DNA of 35,237 nt from an uncultured Gemmatimonadota bacterium (GTDB taxonomy: Bacteria; Gemmatimonadota; Gemmatimonadetes; Palauibacterales; Palauibacteraceae): positions 1 through 35,237 of the forward strand of contig CAJWLK010000015.1 in assembly GCA_913043255.1 (NCBI GenBank). The letters are read 5' to 3'. The position numbers and the translations under genes were made by a program. The notes under the pieces were generated by a model that was not told the DNA's origin, did no database searches, and saw nothing but the letters and a program-made list of their open reading frames with translations. Each line of letters opens with the position of its first letter. Positions within the stretch are counted from its first letter, which is position 1. Below, one piece after another: positions 8,907-19,449 of the stretch.

Positions 8907-8939
8907 AAAGCCTCCCGGTGTACCGGAGACAAAACAAAG

Positions 8940-9025
8940 CGGAGGGGGTGGGATTCGAACCCACGAGACTCTTTCGAGTCAACGCCTTAGCAGGGCGCCG
9001 CCTTCAGCCACTCGGCCACCCCTCC
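8940..9025 (-). tRNA. tRNA-Ser (anticodon GCT)
   Basis: Acceptor GGAGGGG/CCCCTCC, D arm as in the neighbouring tRNA-Ser, anticodon loop CTGCTAA giving GCT (AGC/AGU codons), variable arm stem GACTC/GAGTC, T loop TTCGAAT and discriminator G. The CCA end is not encoded. Confidence 0.95.
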
Positions 9026-9046
9026 ATAACGCGTTTCTATCATTCA

Positions 9047-9119
9047 TTGGCCCGCCAGGATTCGAACCTGGAATCTTCTGGTCCAGAGCCAGACGTGTTG
9101 CCAATTCCACCACGGGCCA
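9047..9119 (-). tRNA. tRNA-Gln (anticodon CTG)
   Basis: Acceptor TGGCCCG/CGGGCCA with the weak U1-A72 pair typical of tRNA-Gln. Anticodon stem TCTGG/CCAGA, loop CTCTGGA giving CTG. T arm CCAGG-TTCGAAT-CCTGG, discriminator A, no encoded CCA. It is the first gene of the cluster, about 80 bases downstream of the likely transcription start. Confidence 0.93.
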
Positions 9120-9205
9120 ACGCCGTTTTTGCTCGAATCTGTGCGGTCACACCACAGCGGACGGCGCTCAGAAACGCACTTGATACGCGGCTAAACGGGC
9201 TGTCG

Positions 9206-9234
9206 AGTATAGTGGCATCACTGAGGCTGTTCAA
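9206..9234 (-). promoter_or_regulatory. Sigma70-type promoter for the Gln-Ser-Ser-Ser tRNA cluster
   Basis: On the minus strand TTGAAC (9229-9234) and TATACT (9206-9211) are separated by exactly 17 bases. Spacing and both hexamers are close to consensus. It points at tRNA-Gln and lies between polX and the tRNA cluster. Confidence 0.65.
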
Positions 9235-9311
9235 GTTGCAGGATACTAAGTCAACCGTAGAAGCGCGGTACGAAGATGGGGACCGAAGTATTAGTCAGGC
9301 GATTCCAATAT

Positions 9312-11072
9312 CTATCCGATCCCCGTTAAAAAGTCGTCGATACTGCGCGTATTGAGAACGTGTTGGGGGGTCAGCCACGCACGCCGCGCCTGCTCAACAC
9401 CGTAATGTGCGAGATCAAGCCCCTCAGTCCGATGCGCATCGGTAGTAATCAGGACTGGGATGTTCAACTCGCGGGCACGCCAGAGATGTGTGTCGCGGAG
9501 ATCAAGCCGGCTCGGATTCGAATTCAACTCAACTGCGACACCGAACTCGGCGCAGGCCTGAAGGATTTCTTCTATGTCAATCTCGATTGGGCTACGACGA
9601 TTAATAATCCGTCCTGTCGGGTGCCCAAATATCATGGCCTGTGGGTGAGAGAGTGCCTTGAGAACTCGCTTTGTTTGCTCTAATCGTTCTAGCCTAAAGT
9701 GAGAGTGGATGGAAACGATGACGATGTCGAGACGATCCAGCAGCTCATCTTCAAGATCAAGTGACCCGTCACGGAGGATGTCCACCTCCATTCCTCTAAG
9801 GATCCGTATGTCCTGATGCCGAGACTGCACTTCATCGATCTCAATCCATTGCCGCGAAAGCTTCTCAGCGTCGAGTCCCTTAACCATGGCGAGTGCTTTT
9901 GAGTGGTCAGTGATTGCCATGTACTCGTAGCCTCGTGATTTGCACGCTTGCACCATCTTTTCAAGTGAATCACGTCCATCAGACCATGTCGAATGCATGT
10001 GCACATCACCCTTAAGGTCTGACAGTTCAATTAAGTTCGGGAGTTGGTTCGCATCTGCAACGGTCAGTTCACCTCGATCCTCACGCATCTCGGGTGGAAG
10101 CCAGGGAAGTCCGAGAGCCTCATATACGCTTTCTTCACTATCCCCAGCCACCATTTTTCCTTCTGAGGCTAACCCCCGTTCCCCTATCGTATCGCTCAAA
10201 GATTCATCAGGAATCTCGAAAACGCCGTACTCAGACACTCGGAGTTGTTGTTCGAGAGCTCGCTGCCGGAGCTTAATGTTGTGCTCTTTGGATCCTGTGA
10301 AGTAGGTCAGCGCAGCCCCCCAGCTGTCCGCAGGAACCACACGCAAATCAACCTGGAGCCCACTTCGAAGTACCACAGAGGTTTTCGTGAGACCCGACCC
10401 AAGCACTCTATCGACACCCGAAAACCCAACTAGTCCCTCAGACACTTTCACAGAATCTGAAGCCAGTGCAAGCAGATCAATGTCTCCAATCGTCTCGCAT
10501 CGACGTCGATAGCTCCCTGCTACTTCTATGCGCTGAATACCTGGGACCGTACGCATGTGCTCGAGCAGTGGGGATAGAAGGTCATCAACCTCCCCAATAC
10601 GGAAACGACTAGTGTTGGTGCGGAAGTTTTCAATCTCTTCCAGGATACGCTCTTCAGTCTTCGTGCCAAACCCAGCCAGTTCCGCAACGCATCCTTCAGC
10701 AGCAGCCTTCTCTAGATCTTCTATTGACTCAATACCGAGTTCATCCCATAGCTTTCGTGCCTTTTTTGAACCAAGACCGGGAAGCTTCACGAGATCTATG
10801 AGGCCTTCGGGGACTTGCTCAGATAGCTCGCTGAGCACTCCAAGATAACCAGTTTGAACGATCTCTTCGATATTTTCGGCCATCCCTTTCCCGATCGCGG
10901 GAAGCTCAGTCAGGTTAGCACCCTCTTCGACAAGCTTTCGCATGGGTACAGTCTGAGACTCAATTGTGCGCACAGCATTTCGGTACGCACGAATGCGGAA
11001 TGGATTTGCGGCCTGAATTTCAAGGAGATCCGCAGTTTCGCGAAGAACCCTAGCAATCTCGATATTTTCCAC
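9312..11072 (-). CDS. polX: PolX: family X DNA polymerase with C-terminal PHP nuclease domain
   Basis: A 586-residue cytoplasmic enzyme that fills short DNA gaps and, through its PHP domain, trims 3' ends. It has a helix-hairpin-helix region (ELPAIGKGMA near 56-65; LPGLGSKKA near 97-105), then the family X palm: AGSYRRRCETIGDID with catalytic Asp197 and Asp199, and VDLRVV with Asp242. The PHP domain follows a linker, with DVHMHSTWSDG (His358, His360), AITDHS (Asp389, His390), GMEVDIL, SIHSHF, FGHPTGR and TTDAHRTEG, so its metal ligands look complete. The length fits bacterial PolX (about 570-590). The start is GTG at 11072 with only a weak ribosome site (GGTAAC). It lies 74 bases behind ligA on the same strand, which suggests joint transcription and a role in base-excision or end repair. 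Confidence 0.95.
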   Translation of the reverse strand: MENIEIARVLRETADLLEIQAANPFRIRAYRNAVRTIESQTVPMRKLVEEGANLTELPAIGKGMAENIEEIVQTGYLGVLSELSEQVPEGLIDLVKLPGLGSKKARKLWDELGIESIEDLEKAAAEGCVAELAGFGTKTEERILEEIENFRTNTSRFRIGEVDDLLSPLLEHMRTVPGIQRIEVAGSYRRRCETIGDIDLLALASDSVKVSEGLVGFSGVDRVLGSGLTKTSVVLRSGLQVDLRVVPADSWGAALTYFTGSKEHNIKLRQRALEQQLRVSEYGVFEIPDESLSDTIGERGLASEGKMVAGDSEESVYEALGLPWLPPEMREDRGELTVADANQLPNLIELSDLKGDVHMHSTWSDGRDSLEKMVQACKSRGYEYMAITDHSKALAMVKGLDAEKLSRQWIEIDEVQSRHQDIRILRGMEVDILRDGSLDLEDELLDRLDIVIVSIHSHFRLERLEQTKRVLKALSHPQAMIFGHPTGRIINRRSPIEIDIEEILQACAEFGVAVELNSNPSRLDLRDTHLWRARELNIPVLITTDAHRTEGLDLAHYGVEQARRAWLTPQHVLNTRSIDDFLTGIG

Positions 11073-11146
11073 TTGTTACCAATCGTCGTTCTAGAACCGT
11101 TGGCACTTCTGTCTGAGCACAACACGACTGAACCAAGCGTGTCGCC

Positions 11147-13520
<2,374 letters not shown>

Positions 13521-14531
13521 ATGCCGGCGCTAAAATTCAGCAGGGACGTCGCTGAGGCGACTGACCACGTATACGAAAAGATCAAGGCTAGCGTCCCTAG
13601 GTTTGAGTGGGAGATGCACGCCCCTCTTGTCGCCGAAATCAATCGGCTCAAGAAGATCCATAACGCTATTATACTTGGACACAACTACATGGTGTCTGAG
13701 GTTTTTCACGGCGTATCAGATTACACCGGCGACTCTCTCGGGTTGTCGAAGGTCGCTCGCTCGGCCGATGCTGAGCTGATCATTTTCTGCGGCGTTCATT
13801 TCATGGCAGAGACCGCCAAGATCCTCAATCCGGACAGTACCGTTCTGATCCCAGACTTAGACGCTGGTTGTTCACTATCCGAGAGCATAACTCCAGAGGA
13901 CGTTCGGCTACTCAAAGATCGTTACCCAGGCGTTCCAGTCGTCACGTACATGAACACACCAGCCAGTATCAAGGCGGAATCAGACGTTTGCTGCACTTCC
14001 GCGAATGCTGTTTCCGTCGTGAACTCACTCGGCGAAGAAAGAGTGATTTTCATCCCAGACGAGTACCTAGCGCGCAATGTAGCAAAAGAAACTGACGTGG
14101 AAGTCATTGCATGGCATGGACGATGCATGGTCCACGAACAGTTTAGCGTAGATGAGATCCGATCCTACAGAGAGCAATATCCCGGGATCGAGGTAATTGC
14201 GCATCCGGAGTGCTCTCCCGAAGTGTGTGATGAAGCAGACTTTGTGGGCTCGACATCAGGGATGATTGGGCATCTCGATCGAGCGGAGTCAAACCGAGTG
14301 ATCATGGTCACCGAGTGTTCGATGTCAGATAATGTTCAAGAGGCACACCCTGATCTCGAGTTCGTCAAGCCGTGCACAATTTGCCCGCATATGAAGAAGA
14401 TTACACTGGAAAAAACGTTGGCATCACTTGAGAACTTCGAGCATGAGGTGCTCGTCCCGGAAGAGACTCGAATCCGAGCGCTAAGGGCCGTCGAGCGAAT
14501 GATCAGTATCGGGCGCGACACCAACAACTAA
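13521..14531 (+). CDS. nadA: Quinolinate synthase NadA
   Basis: Condenses iminoaspartate with dihydroxyacetone phosphate to quinolinate in de novo NAD synthesis; a cytoplasmic 4Fe-4S enzyme. The 336 residues match the family's usual size. Three Cys sit where the cluster ligands are expected: Cys117 (DAGCSL), Cys202 (WHGRCMVHE) and Cys288 (CTICPHMK). Other signatures are ILGHNYMVSEV, VSDYTGDSLGLS, YMNTPASIKAESDVCCTSANA, AHPECSPEV and GSTSGMIG. An AGAGGA site precedes the ATG. No nadB or nadC is visible. The stop overlaps by three bases with the convergent UDG gene. Its placement next to NAD-dependent ligA is suggestive but may be coincidence. Confidence 0.96.
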   Translation: MPALKFSRDVAEATDHVYEKIKASVPRFEWEMHAPLVAEINRLKKIHNAIILGHNYMVSEVFHGVSDYTGDSLGLSKVARSADAELIIFCGVHFMAETAKILNPDSTVLIPDLDAGCSLSESITPEDVRLLKDRYPGVPVVTYMNTPASIKAESDVCCTSANAVSVVNSLGEERVIFIPDEYLARNVAKETDVEVIAWHGRCMVHEQFSVDEIRSYREQYPGIEVIAHPECSPEVCDEADFVGSTSGMIGHLDRAESNRVIMVTECSMSDNVQEAHPDLEFVKPCTICPHMKKITLEKTLASLENFEHEVLVPEETRIRALRAVERMISIGRDTNN

Positions 14532-15250
14532 ACAGTGATCAGCTCTGCAGCGCGGGCCCAGATTGCGTCGAACATTGGCTCCGTCAAAGTCCCCGTGAAG
14601 GTGTTTTGCTGGCTCGGGTGATAAGAAGCCAGCAGAACTTTCCCATCGATTTCAACCTCGACCCCATGCCTAAACTTGGGCATGGGACGATCAATACTAG
14701 CTCCGCGTGCACGCTGGATCCTGAGTAACGACGCAAACGCAAAACCGCCTAAGGTCACAATGACGCGGGCGGAATCGAATAGGTCCAGTTCAGACTCGAG
14801 GTAAGGTCGACACGTTTCCCGTTCCTGTGTCGTGGGTTTGTTTCCCGGTGGTGCACAACGGACGGTCGCTGTCACCCACGCGTCTTTCAATTCCAAGCCA
14901 TCTTCACGATCCTCGGCTTCGGGTTGGGTGGCAAAACCGGCCCGATACAGGGCTCGATAAAGCCAATCTCCGGATCGATCTCCCGTAAACATTCGGCCCG
15001 TGCGGTTGGCTCCATGCGCGGCAGGCGCGAGTCCAATGATTAACAAGCGAGCCGCTGGATCACCGAAGCCCGGCACGGCTTTCCCCCAGTACTCTTCATC
15101 ACGGAACGAAGCTCGCTTTTCAGCCGCAACGCGTCGCCTCCACTCAACAAGCCGTGGGCAAAGCTGACATTTAATGACCTCACGTTCGAGAACAGACAAC
15201 CGTGAGGCCACCTCTTTTTGGCTAAAACTTGACTGAGGCATCGTTGTCAC
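14528..15250 (-). CDS. Type-5 uracil-DNA glycosylase (UdgB-like, Fe-S)
   Basis: Removes uracil and some deaminated or oxidised bases from DNA, the first step of base-excision repair. The 240-residue protein has the family 5 motif A (GLAPAAHGANRTGRMFTGD, residues 73-91), which lacks the polar residue used by other UDGs, and the second motif SYHPSQQNTFTG near 203-214. Four Cys (28, 31, 132, 147) are placed as 4Fe-4S ligands (CQLC, VRCAPP, ETCRPY). The GTG at 15250 overlaps the upstream stop (GTGA); ATG 15241 is an alternative. It is the last gene of a three-gene minus operon with HAD and Lrp genes, and convergent with nadA. Confidence 0.92.
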   Translation of the reverse strand: MTTMPQSSFSQKEVASRLSVLEREVIKCQLCPRLVEWRRRVAAEKRASFRDEEYWGKAVPGFGDPAARLLIIGLAPAAHGANRTGRMFTGDRSGDWLYRALYRAGFATQPEAEDREDGLELKDAWVTATVRCAPPGNKPTTQERETCRPYLESELDLFDSARVIVTLGGFAFASLLRIQRARGASIDRPMPKFRHGVEVEIDGKVLLASYHPSQQNTFTGTLTEPMFDAIWARAAELITV

Positions 15251-15714
15251 TTGGAAGACATGTCTTCATCCAGTTCGAGATCTGCGCTCTCCTTGGCAAT
15301 GGATAGCACGATCGATGTATTGGTGCCTTCAATGCCTTCGAGACCAAGCATGCGTTTGATCTCGCTATTCATCTCTGCCTCATTCCGAAAACGTCCGATT
15401 ACAAGCACATCAAAATCGCCAGTAATTTCGTATACATGTGTTAGCCTCGGATCCTTCGCTAATGCTTGTACGATTGCAGGAAGCGCATCACCTCGCGCTT
15501 TTATTTTAGTCACAGCGACCAAACCCATACCCAGCTGTGCATAATCCAGATCAGGTTTGAAGCCTCGGATGACACCTCTATCCACCAAATCGTCTAGACG
15601 ATGCCCTACGGTGCTCGGCGCGACACTAAGCTCGTGAGCTAAACTCCGAAGCGAACGACGTGCATCACGCTGTAACGAACGAATCAAACGCATGTCCAAG
15701 TTCCGGTAAGTCAT
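15247..15714 (-). CDS. Lrp/AsnC family transcriptional regulator
   Basis: A 155-residue DNA-binding regulator of the feast/famine family. Its N-terminal winged helix-turn-helix (LDMRLIRSLQRDARRSLRSL, then SVAPSTVGHRLDDLVDRGVI) is followed by the RAM/AsnC effector domain (VAVTKIKARGDALPAIVQAL, YEITGDFDVLVIGRF). Its effector is probably an amino acid or small metabolite. It overlaps the upstream HAD gene by one base (TGATG) and the downstream UDG by four, so all three are translationally coupled. Regulators of this family often control neighbouring genes and themselves, so it may act on this operon, but no operator was identified. Confidence 0.93.
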   Translation of the reverse strand: MTYRNLDMRLIRSLQRDARRSLRSLAHELSVAPSTVGHRLDDLVDRGVIRGFKPDLDYAQLGMGLVAVTKIKARGDALPAIVQALAKDPRLTHVYEITGDFDVLVIGRFRNEAEMNSEIKRMLGLEGIEGTNTSIVLSIAKESADLELDEDMSSK

Positions 15715-16445
15715 CAGTCCTCCGCAGTATGCTGGATCTTGGTCTCCTCAAGCCACCCAAAACTTGGCCGACCATACTTGAGTCGATACAAAATGGTTTC
15801 AAGCTGTTGTGACAACTTCACAGGAATCGGAAAACTGGACTGTTTCATCGTTGGGACCTTGGCGGAACGAACCCCCACCAAGTTAGCCGAAACGATGTCG
15901 GTGAAGTATTGATCTCCAACCAATAGCACGGCTTCCGGCTCATTAGACATATTGAGTTCTACCAAAGCAGATTCAATCAGTTTTGCACTGGGTTTCCTAA
16001 TCGGGGATACTATTTCTGGTTTACCAAAAAGACGGCCATGATCCGGACTCCACCACTTGGTCTCAACATCACGGGTAATACGAAAAACGCAACCAACTTT
16101 CGTTTCGTAGCCGAGGACCACAGGCACCTCCGGGAACATTTGCCCAAGCTCGGCAGCCCGAGCCTCCTGGCAGTTCGAGACGATCGCATGTCGTAGATCC
16201 GTAGCTCTCAATAGAGCCGTAAAAGCACCTGCTATAGATGGGTCTACTCGGCCAGCATGGTGAGCCATCAGAGTGCCATCCACATCCCACAGGATCGCCT
16301 TGATCCCCTCACGGTTCAGCTGTTCTAAGCAAATATCCGAAACTGATGACAGATGGATCGTCGGCCGAATTTGCCGTGACAACCGCACAAGGTTCGGGAG
16401 CACTCGCCGTGCTGTCTGCAGCCAAGTTTCACTCATAATGCCCAT
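15714..16445 (-). CDS. HAD family hydrolase (YqeG-like phosphatase)
   Basis: A HAD-superfamily phosphatase of about 243 residues. The motifs are in order: LWDVDGTL (Asp54, Asp56), the AIVSNC motif II, a Lys in IRKPSAKL, and the LLVGDQYFTDI motif that binds Mg. Layout and size match the YqeG/HAD-IIIA phosphatases, whose substrates are mostly unproven. The start is uncertain: ATG 16445 has GGGGAA at good spacing. The longer GTG frame from 16514 would overlap a TATACT hexamer near 16489 that may be the -10 of this operon. ATGs at 16463 and 16436 are also possible. It heads the HAD-Lrp-UDG operon. Confidence 0.85.
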   Translation of the reverse strand: MGIMSETWLQTARRVLPNLVRLSRQIRPTIHLSSVSDICLEQLNREGIKAILWDVDGTLMAHHAGRVDPSIAGAFTALLRATDLRHAIVSNCQEARAAELGQMFPEVPVVLGYETKVGCVFRITRDVETKWWSPDHGRLFGKPEIVSPIRKPSAKLIESALVELNMSNEPEAVLLVGDQYFTDIVSANLVGVRSAKVPTMKQSSFPIPVKLSQQLETILYRLKYGRPSFGWLEETKIQHTAED

Positions 16446-16665
16446 GCGCATTTCCCCGCTCATGTCGTTGCGCCGGCTTGATGAAGTATAGTACAACCCC
16501 GTCAGACGGCTCACGTACGTTATGGATCCTTAAAAACAAGGAGCTTTTTTCAATCTTGGCTAAGGTCTTCAGAGCGTTAAGATATGGTATCTTGCATCCA
16601 CTCTTTCGCACACCCTAACCAATAACCATGCCCAAGCCTTTGTTTAAGATGAGGGAGGTGAACCT

Positions 16666-17793
16666 ATGAGCGTTCCACTCCTAGATCTCTCCGAGCAACA
16701 CCATCTGATTCGTCACGAACTCGATGTCGCGCTGGCTCGGGTTATGGATTCACAGCGCTACATCTTGGGCCCCGAGGTTGAGACCCTAGAGAATGAAGTC
16801 GCGCAGCGGTGCAAAGTCGGCTTTGGCGTCGGGGTCTCATCAGGCAGCGATGCGCTTCTCGTAGCATTAATGGCGCTAGGCGTGGGACCAGGCGATGAGG
16901 TTATCACAAGCACATACACGTTCTTCGCAACCGCAGGTGCAATCGCAAGATTAGGCGCCACTGTCGTGTTCGTGGATATCGAGCCTCACAGCTTCAACCT
17001 AGATCCGCAGGCAACTATTGATGCGATTAGCGAGAAAACCAAAGCAATCATCCCGGTTCACTTATTTGGCCGCTGTGCCGACATGGATCTCGTTGCACGA
17101 ACAACTAAAGAGAGAGGTATTGCTGTAATCGAGGATGCAGCCCAAGCGATGGGGGGCGAAACAGCTGACGGTAAACCGGTAGGCTCAGTCGGCGACTTAA
17201 CGTGTCACTCCTTCTATCCAAGCAAAAACCTGGGCGGATTTGGTGACGGTGGGATGGTGGTGGGAGATGATAGAAAACTCACAGGAACGGTGCGTTTACT
17301 CCGCAATCATGGTGCGGATTCAACATACTCTCATCGCTTTGTGGGCGGGAATTTTCGACTCGACGCTCTCCAAGCAGCGGTGCTGTGTGCAAAGCTCCCA
17401 CATCTCGACACTTTTCTCGAAGGGCGAACAACGGCTGCCAAGCGATATCGTCGTCTTTTTACAGAATACGCCGCTGGATTGCCAATTCGTCTCCCGGAGG
17501 ATGTGCCCGGCCATTCATACAATCAGTTTGTAATTCGTGCCGCGCATCGAGATGACTTACGGGTTCACTTGAATAAGCACGGGATCGGAAACGCAATCTA
17601 CTATCCACGACCACTCCATATGCAGGAATGCTTCGCGCACTTAGGACTACGCTCCGGTGATCTTCCCGTGTCGGAAAAGGCCGCTGAGGAAACACTCGCA
17701 ATTCCAATTTTCCCAGAGATCAATATTGATCAGCAGCGTGAAGTCGTTGAGGCTTGTGTTCACTTCTATGAACAGATGTCCGTTAGCAAATAA
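16666..17793 (+). CDS. DegT/DnrJ/EryC1/StrS family PLP aminotransferase
   Basis: A 375-residue cytoplasmic enzyme that transaminates keto-sugar nucleotides to make amino sugars for glycans or antibiotics. A strong GGGAGGTGA ribosome site lies five bases upstream of the ATG. Family signatures: SQRYILGPEVETLE (29-42), GVSSGSDALLVAL (56-68, cofactor phosphate binding), IEDAAQAMG (Asp157 pairs with the PLP ring), and HSFYPSKNLGGFGDGG with the PLP-binding Lys187. No sugar dehydratase, epimerase or glycosyltransferase lies nearby, so the substrate cannot be inferred from context. It is transcribed alone, stopping five bases from the convergent M23 gene. Confidence 0.92.
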   Translation: MSVPLLDLSEQHHLIRHELDVALARVMDSQRYILGPEVETLENEVAQRCKVGFGVGVSSGSDALLVALMALGVGPGDEVITSTYTFFATAGAIARLGATVVFVDIEPHSFNLDPQATIDAISEKTKAIIPVHLFGRCADMDLVARTTKERGIAVIEDAAQAMGGETADGKPVGSVGDLTCHSFYPSKNLGGFGDGGMVVGDDRKLTGTVRLLRNHGADSTYSHRFVGGNFRLDALQAAVLCAKLPHLDTFLEGRTTAAKRYRRLFTEYAAGLPIRLPEDVPGHSYNQFVIRAAHRDDLRVHLNKHGIGNAIYYPRPLHMQECFAHLGLRSGDLPVSEKAAEETLAIPIFPEINIDQQREVVEACVHFYEQMSVSK

Positions 17794-17798
17794 GAGTC

Positions 17799-19208
17799 TC
17801 AACCAGGAGTGCTCACCCACCCATCGATCCCTGGAATTGGACTGACAAGCCGATACGAACCATAGCGGCCCCATACGGGAACTGACTTTCCCGATTCCAA
17901 TTCAAGTGTCTCCGCAGCTTCGGGATCAGGCCGCGAAAGGATGCTCTGGCCTGACTTTAGCACCACATGGTCGATAGGAGCTTCGATGGGCTCGAGCGAG
18001 GCCCTTTTCAGGCTAACCAAGCTACCGTCGGGTAAAAGCACCTGCAGATTATGCCTATTCACGCTAATCACCCTCACAACCGTGTGGCGAGGAATCAGCG
18101 TAAGATCAGCCGGTCGGTCCGGACGATTTTGATCCGTGGACTCAAGCTTAACAACCTTGTTATCAGCGATTTCAACACGGGCATCCGTGCCGAGGCGAAC
18201 CCAACTACCCAACCACATAGAATCGACAGGCACCTGTGGTAAACGCTTCGGTGGCGGGTCCACAAAAGCAAAGGGGTCGAGAGGGCCTTCACCACGAGCA
18301 TAGATCCCAAAGTGGAGGTGAGGCGGCGTTCTCCTCGCATTCCCGGTATTACCAACCAGTCCAAGCGTGTCGCCTACACGCACCATCTGTCCACTTTCGA
18401 CGAACTGTCGATCAAGGTGCGCATAATAGAGCGAATGTCGTCGTTTCTCATCCCGTAGCCAAACCACACGTCCACCCATTTTTGTCTCTTGAACTCGAGA
18501 AACACGAGCATCTGTAGAAGCAACCACTGGTGTCCCACGCGGGGCAAACACATCTATCCCGTCATGGCTTCGACGCCCACCTTCACGTGGTGCTCCAAAC
18601 CGACCTCCAATGTCACGCATGTGGCGACCCTGCACCGGGAAGGCAAGCGTTGCTGCGCGAAGAACGCTGAGTGTGACGCGAACAGAGCGAAGCAATTCAG
18701 GCTGTACGCGTAGAACAAATGTTCCACCCTTCCTTGGTTCAAACTCGATATGTCGCGATCCACGACCAGCACTAGCTACGTATGTGAGCGATCCGTCAGT
18801 AGAGCGTTGAAATACATCGAGAAAAATGCCAGTGGTGTCTGTCGGTTGTATGTCGAGGATGGCTTGAAGTGACTGCCCTCGTTTTATAGACACGATATAC
18901 GCTGTTGCGGTCGGATCATCGCCGGGGTAGAAAACGGCCTCGCGAAATGGAGGATCGATCGACAATGGGTGACGCACCGCGGCTACCGCCGCTTCACGCC
19001 ACTGTGTCACAAGCGGTGTGCCTTGGAGCCCTGCTTGTTCAAGAGACGCTACGTATGCTTCGTGCGGACTGAGCGTCGGCTCGCCAATTTCATCAAGAAC
19101 AGTCTCTATCTGGGAGCAACCTCCCAGGATGATGGATAGGCCAGAAAACACCCATTTAACGGCGTACTCCCGACCAATTTCTCTATGACTGCGACAAAAC
19201 CGGGTCAT
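17799..19208 (-). CDS. M23 family metallopeptidase lipoprotein with C-terminal SH3-like domain
   Basis: A 469-residue protein of the LytM/M23 peptidoglycan endopeptidase group. The N-terminal hydrophobic stretch ends in LGGC (Cys31), a good lipobox. A middle domain (about 85-190) resembles a beta-sandwich. The M23 domain has SHDGIDVFAPRG (His215, Asp219), YYAHLD (His264) and PPHLHFG (His297, His299), so the zinc and catalytic residues are complete. The last about 75 residues look like an SH3b-type wall-binding domain (SGQSILSRPDPEAAETLELE). It should cleave or bind cell-wall peptides at the envelope. There is no clear ribosome site before the ATG at 19208, so the start is uncertain. Divergent from the S9 peptidase across 241 bp. 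Confidence 0.88.
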   Translation of the reverse strand: MTRFCRSHREIGREYAVKWVFSGLSIILGGCSQIETVLDEIGEPTLSPHEAYVASLEQAGLQGTPLVTQWREAAVAAVRHPLSIDPPFREAVFYPGDDPTATAYIVSIKRGQSLQAILDIQPTDTTGIFLDVFQRSTDGSLTYVASAGRGSRHIEFEPRKGGTFVLRVQPELLRSVRVTLSVLRAATLAFPVQGRHMRDIGGRFGAPREGGRRSHDGIDVFAPRGTPVVASTDARVSRVQETKMGGRVVWLRDEKRRHSLYYAHLDRQFVESGQMVRVGDTLGLVGNTGNARRTPPHLHFGIYARGEGPLDPFAFVDPPPKRLPQVPVDSMWLGSWVRLGTDARVEIADNKVVKLESTDQNRPDRPADLTLIPRHTVVRVISVNRHNLQVLLPDGSLVSLKRASLEPIEAPIDHVVLKSGQSILSRPDPEAAETLELESGKSVPVWGRYGSYRLVSPIPGIDGWVSTPG

Positions 19209-19384
19209 TTTTTAGATCCGAAAAATCGCCTGCGTGAGCTTCCCCGAGTTTTATTAAAAACACCCGTGCGGAAATCAGAAGTCTTCTTCTTTCTCCTTCA
19301 TCAAGCTGCGAAAAGATAGATGTTCCCACAATGAGTTCGGTTCACTCATCGGAAAATTATCAGCAGAGTGAGGGTGTTGGACGA

Positions 19385-19414
19385 TTGAGCACAGAAGGTC
19401 GGGCCAACTATGTT
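19385..19414 (+). promoter_or_regulatory. Possible sigma70 promoter for the S9 peptidase gene
   Basis: TTGAGC (19385-19390) and TATGTT (19409-19414), spaced 18 bases, lie 36 bases before the S9 start. They match the consensus only partly. Confidence 0.35.
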
Positions 19415-19449
19415 ACCTGGTCCAGCCCGAATCCAGCAGAGGAGGTATC

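Noticed and set aside
8678-9355. Long open frame crossing the tRNA cluster on the plus strand
   Set aside because: It runs through four tRNA genes on the other strand. Its repeated GFEPTR-like segments are the reverse complement of tRNA T arms.
16579-16593. Inverted repeat AAGATA-TGG-TATCTT upstream of the DegT gene
   Set aside because: Six-bp arms at a fixed spacing are expected about eight times in 35 kb by chance, and no promoter or regulator is linked to it.
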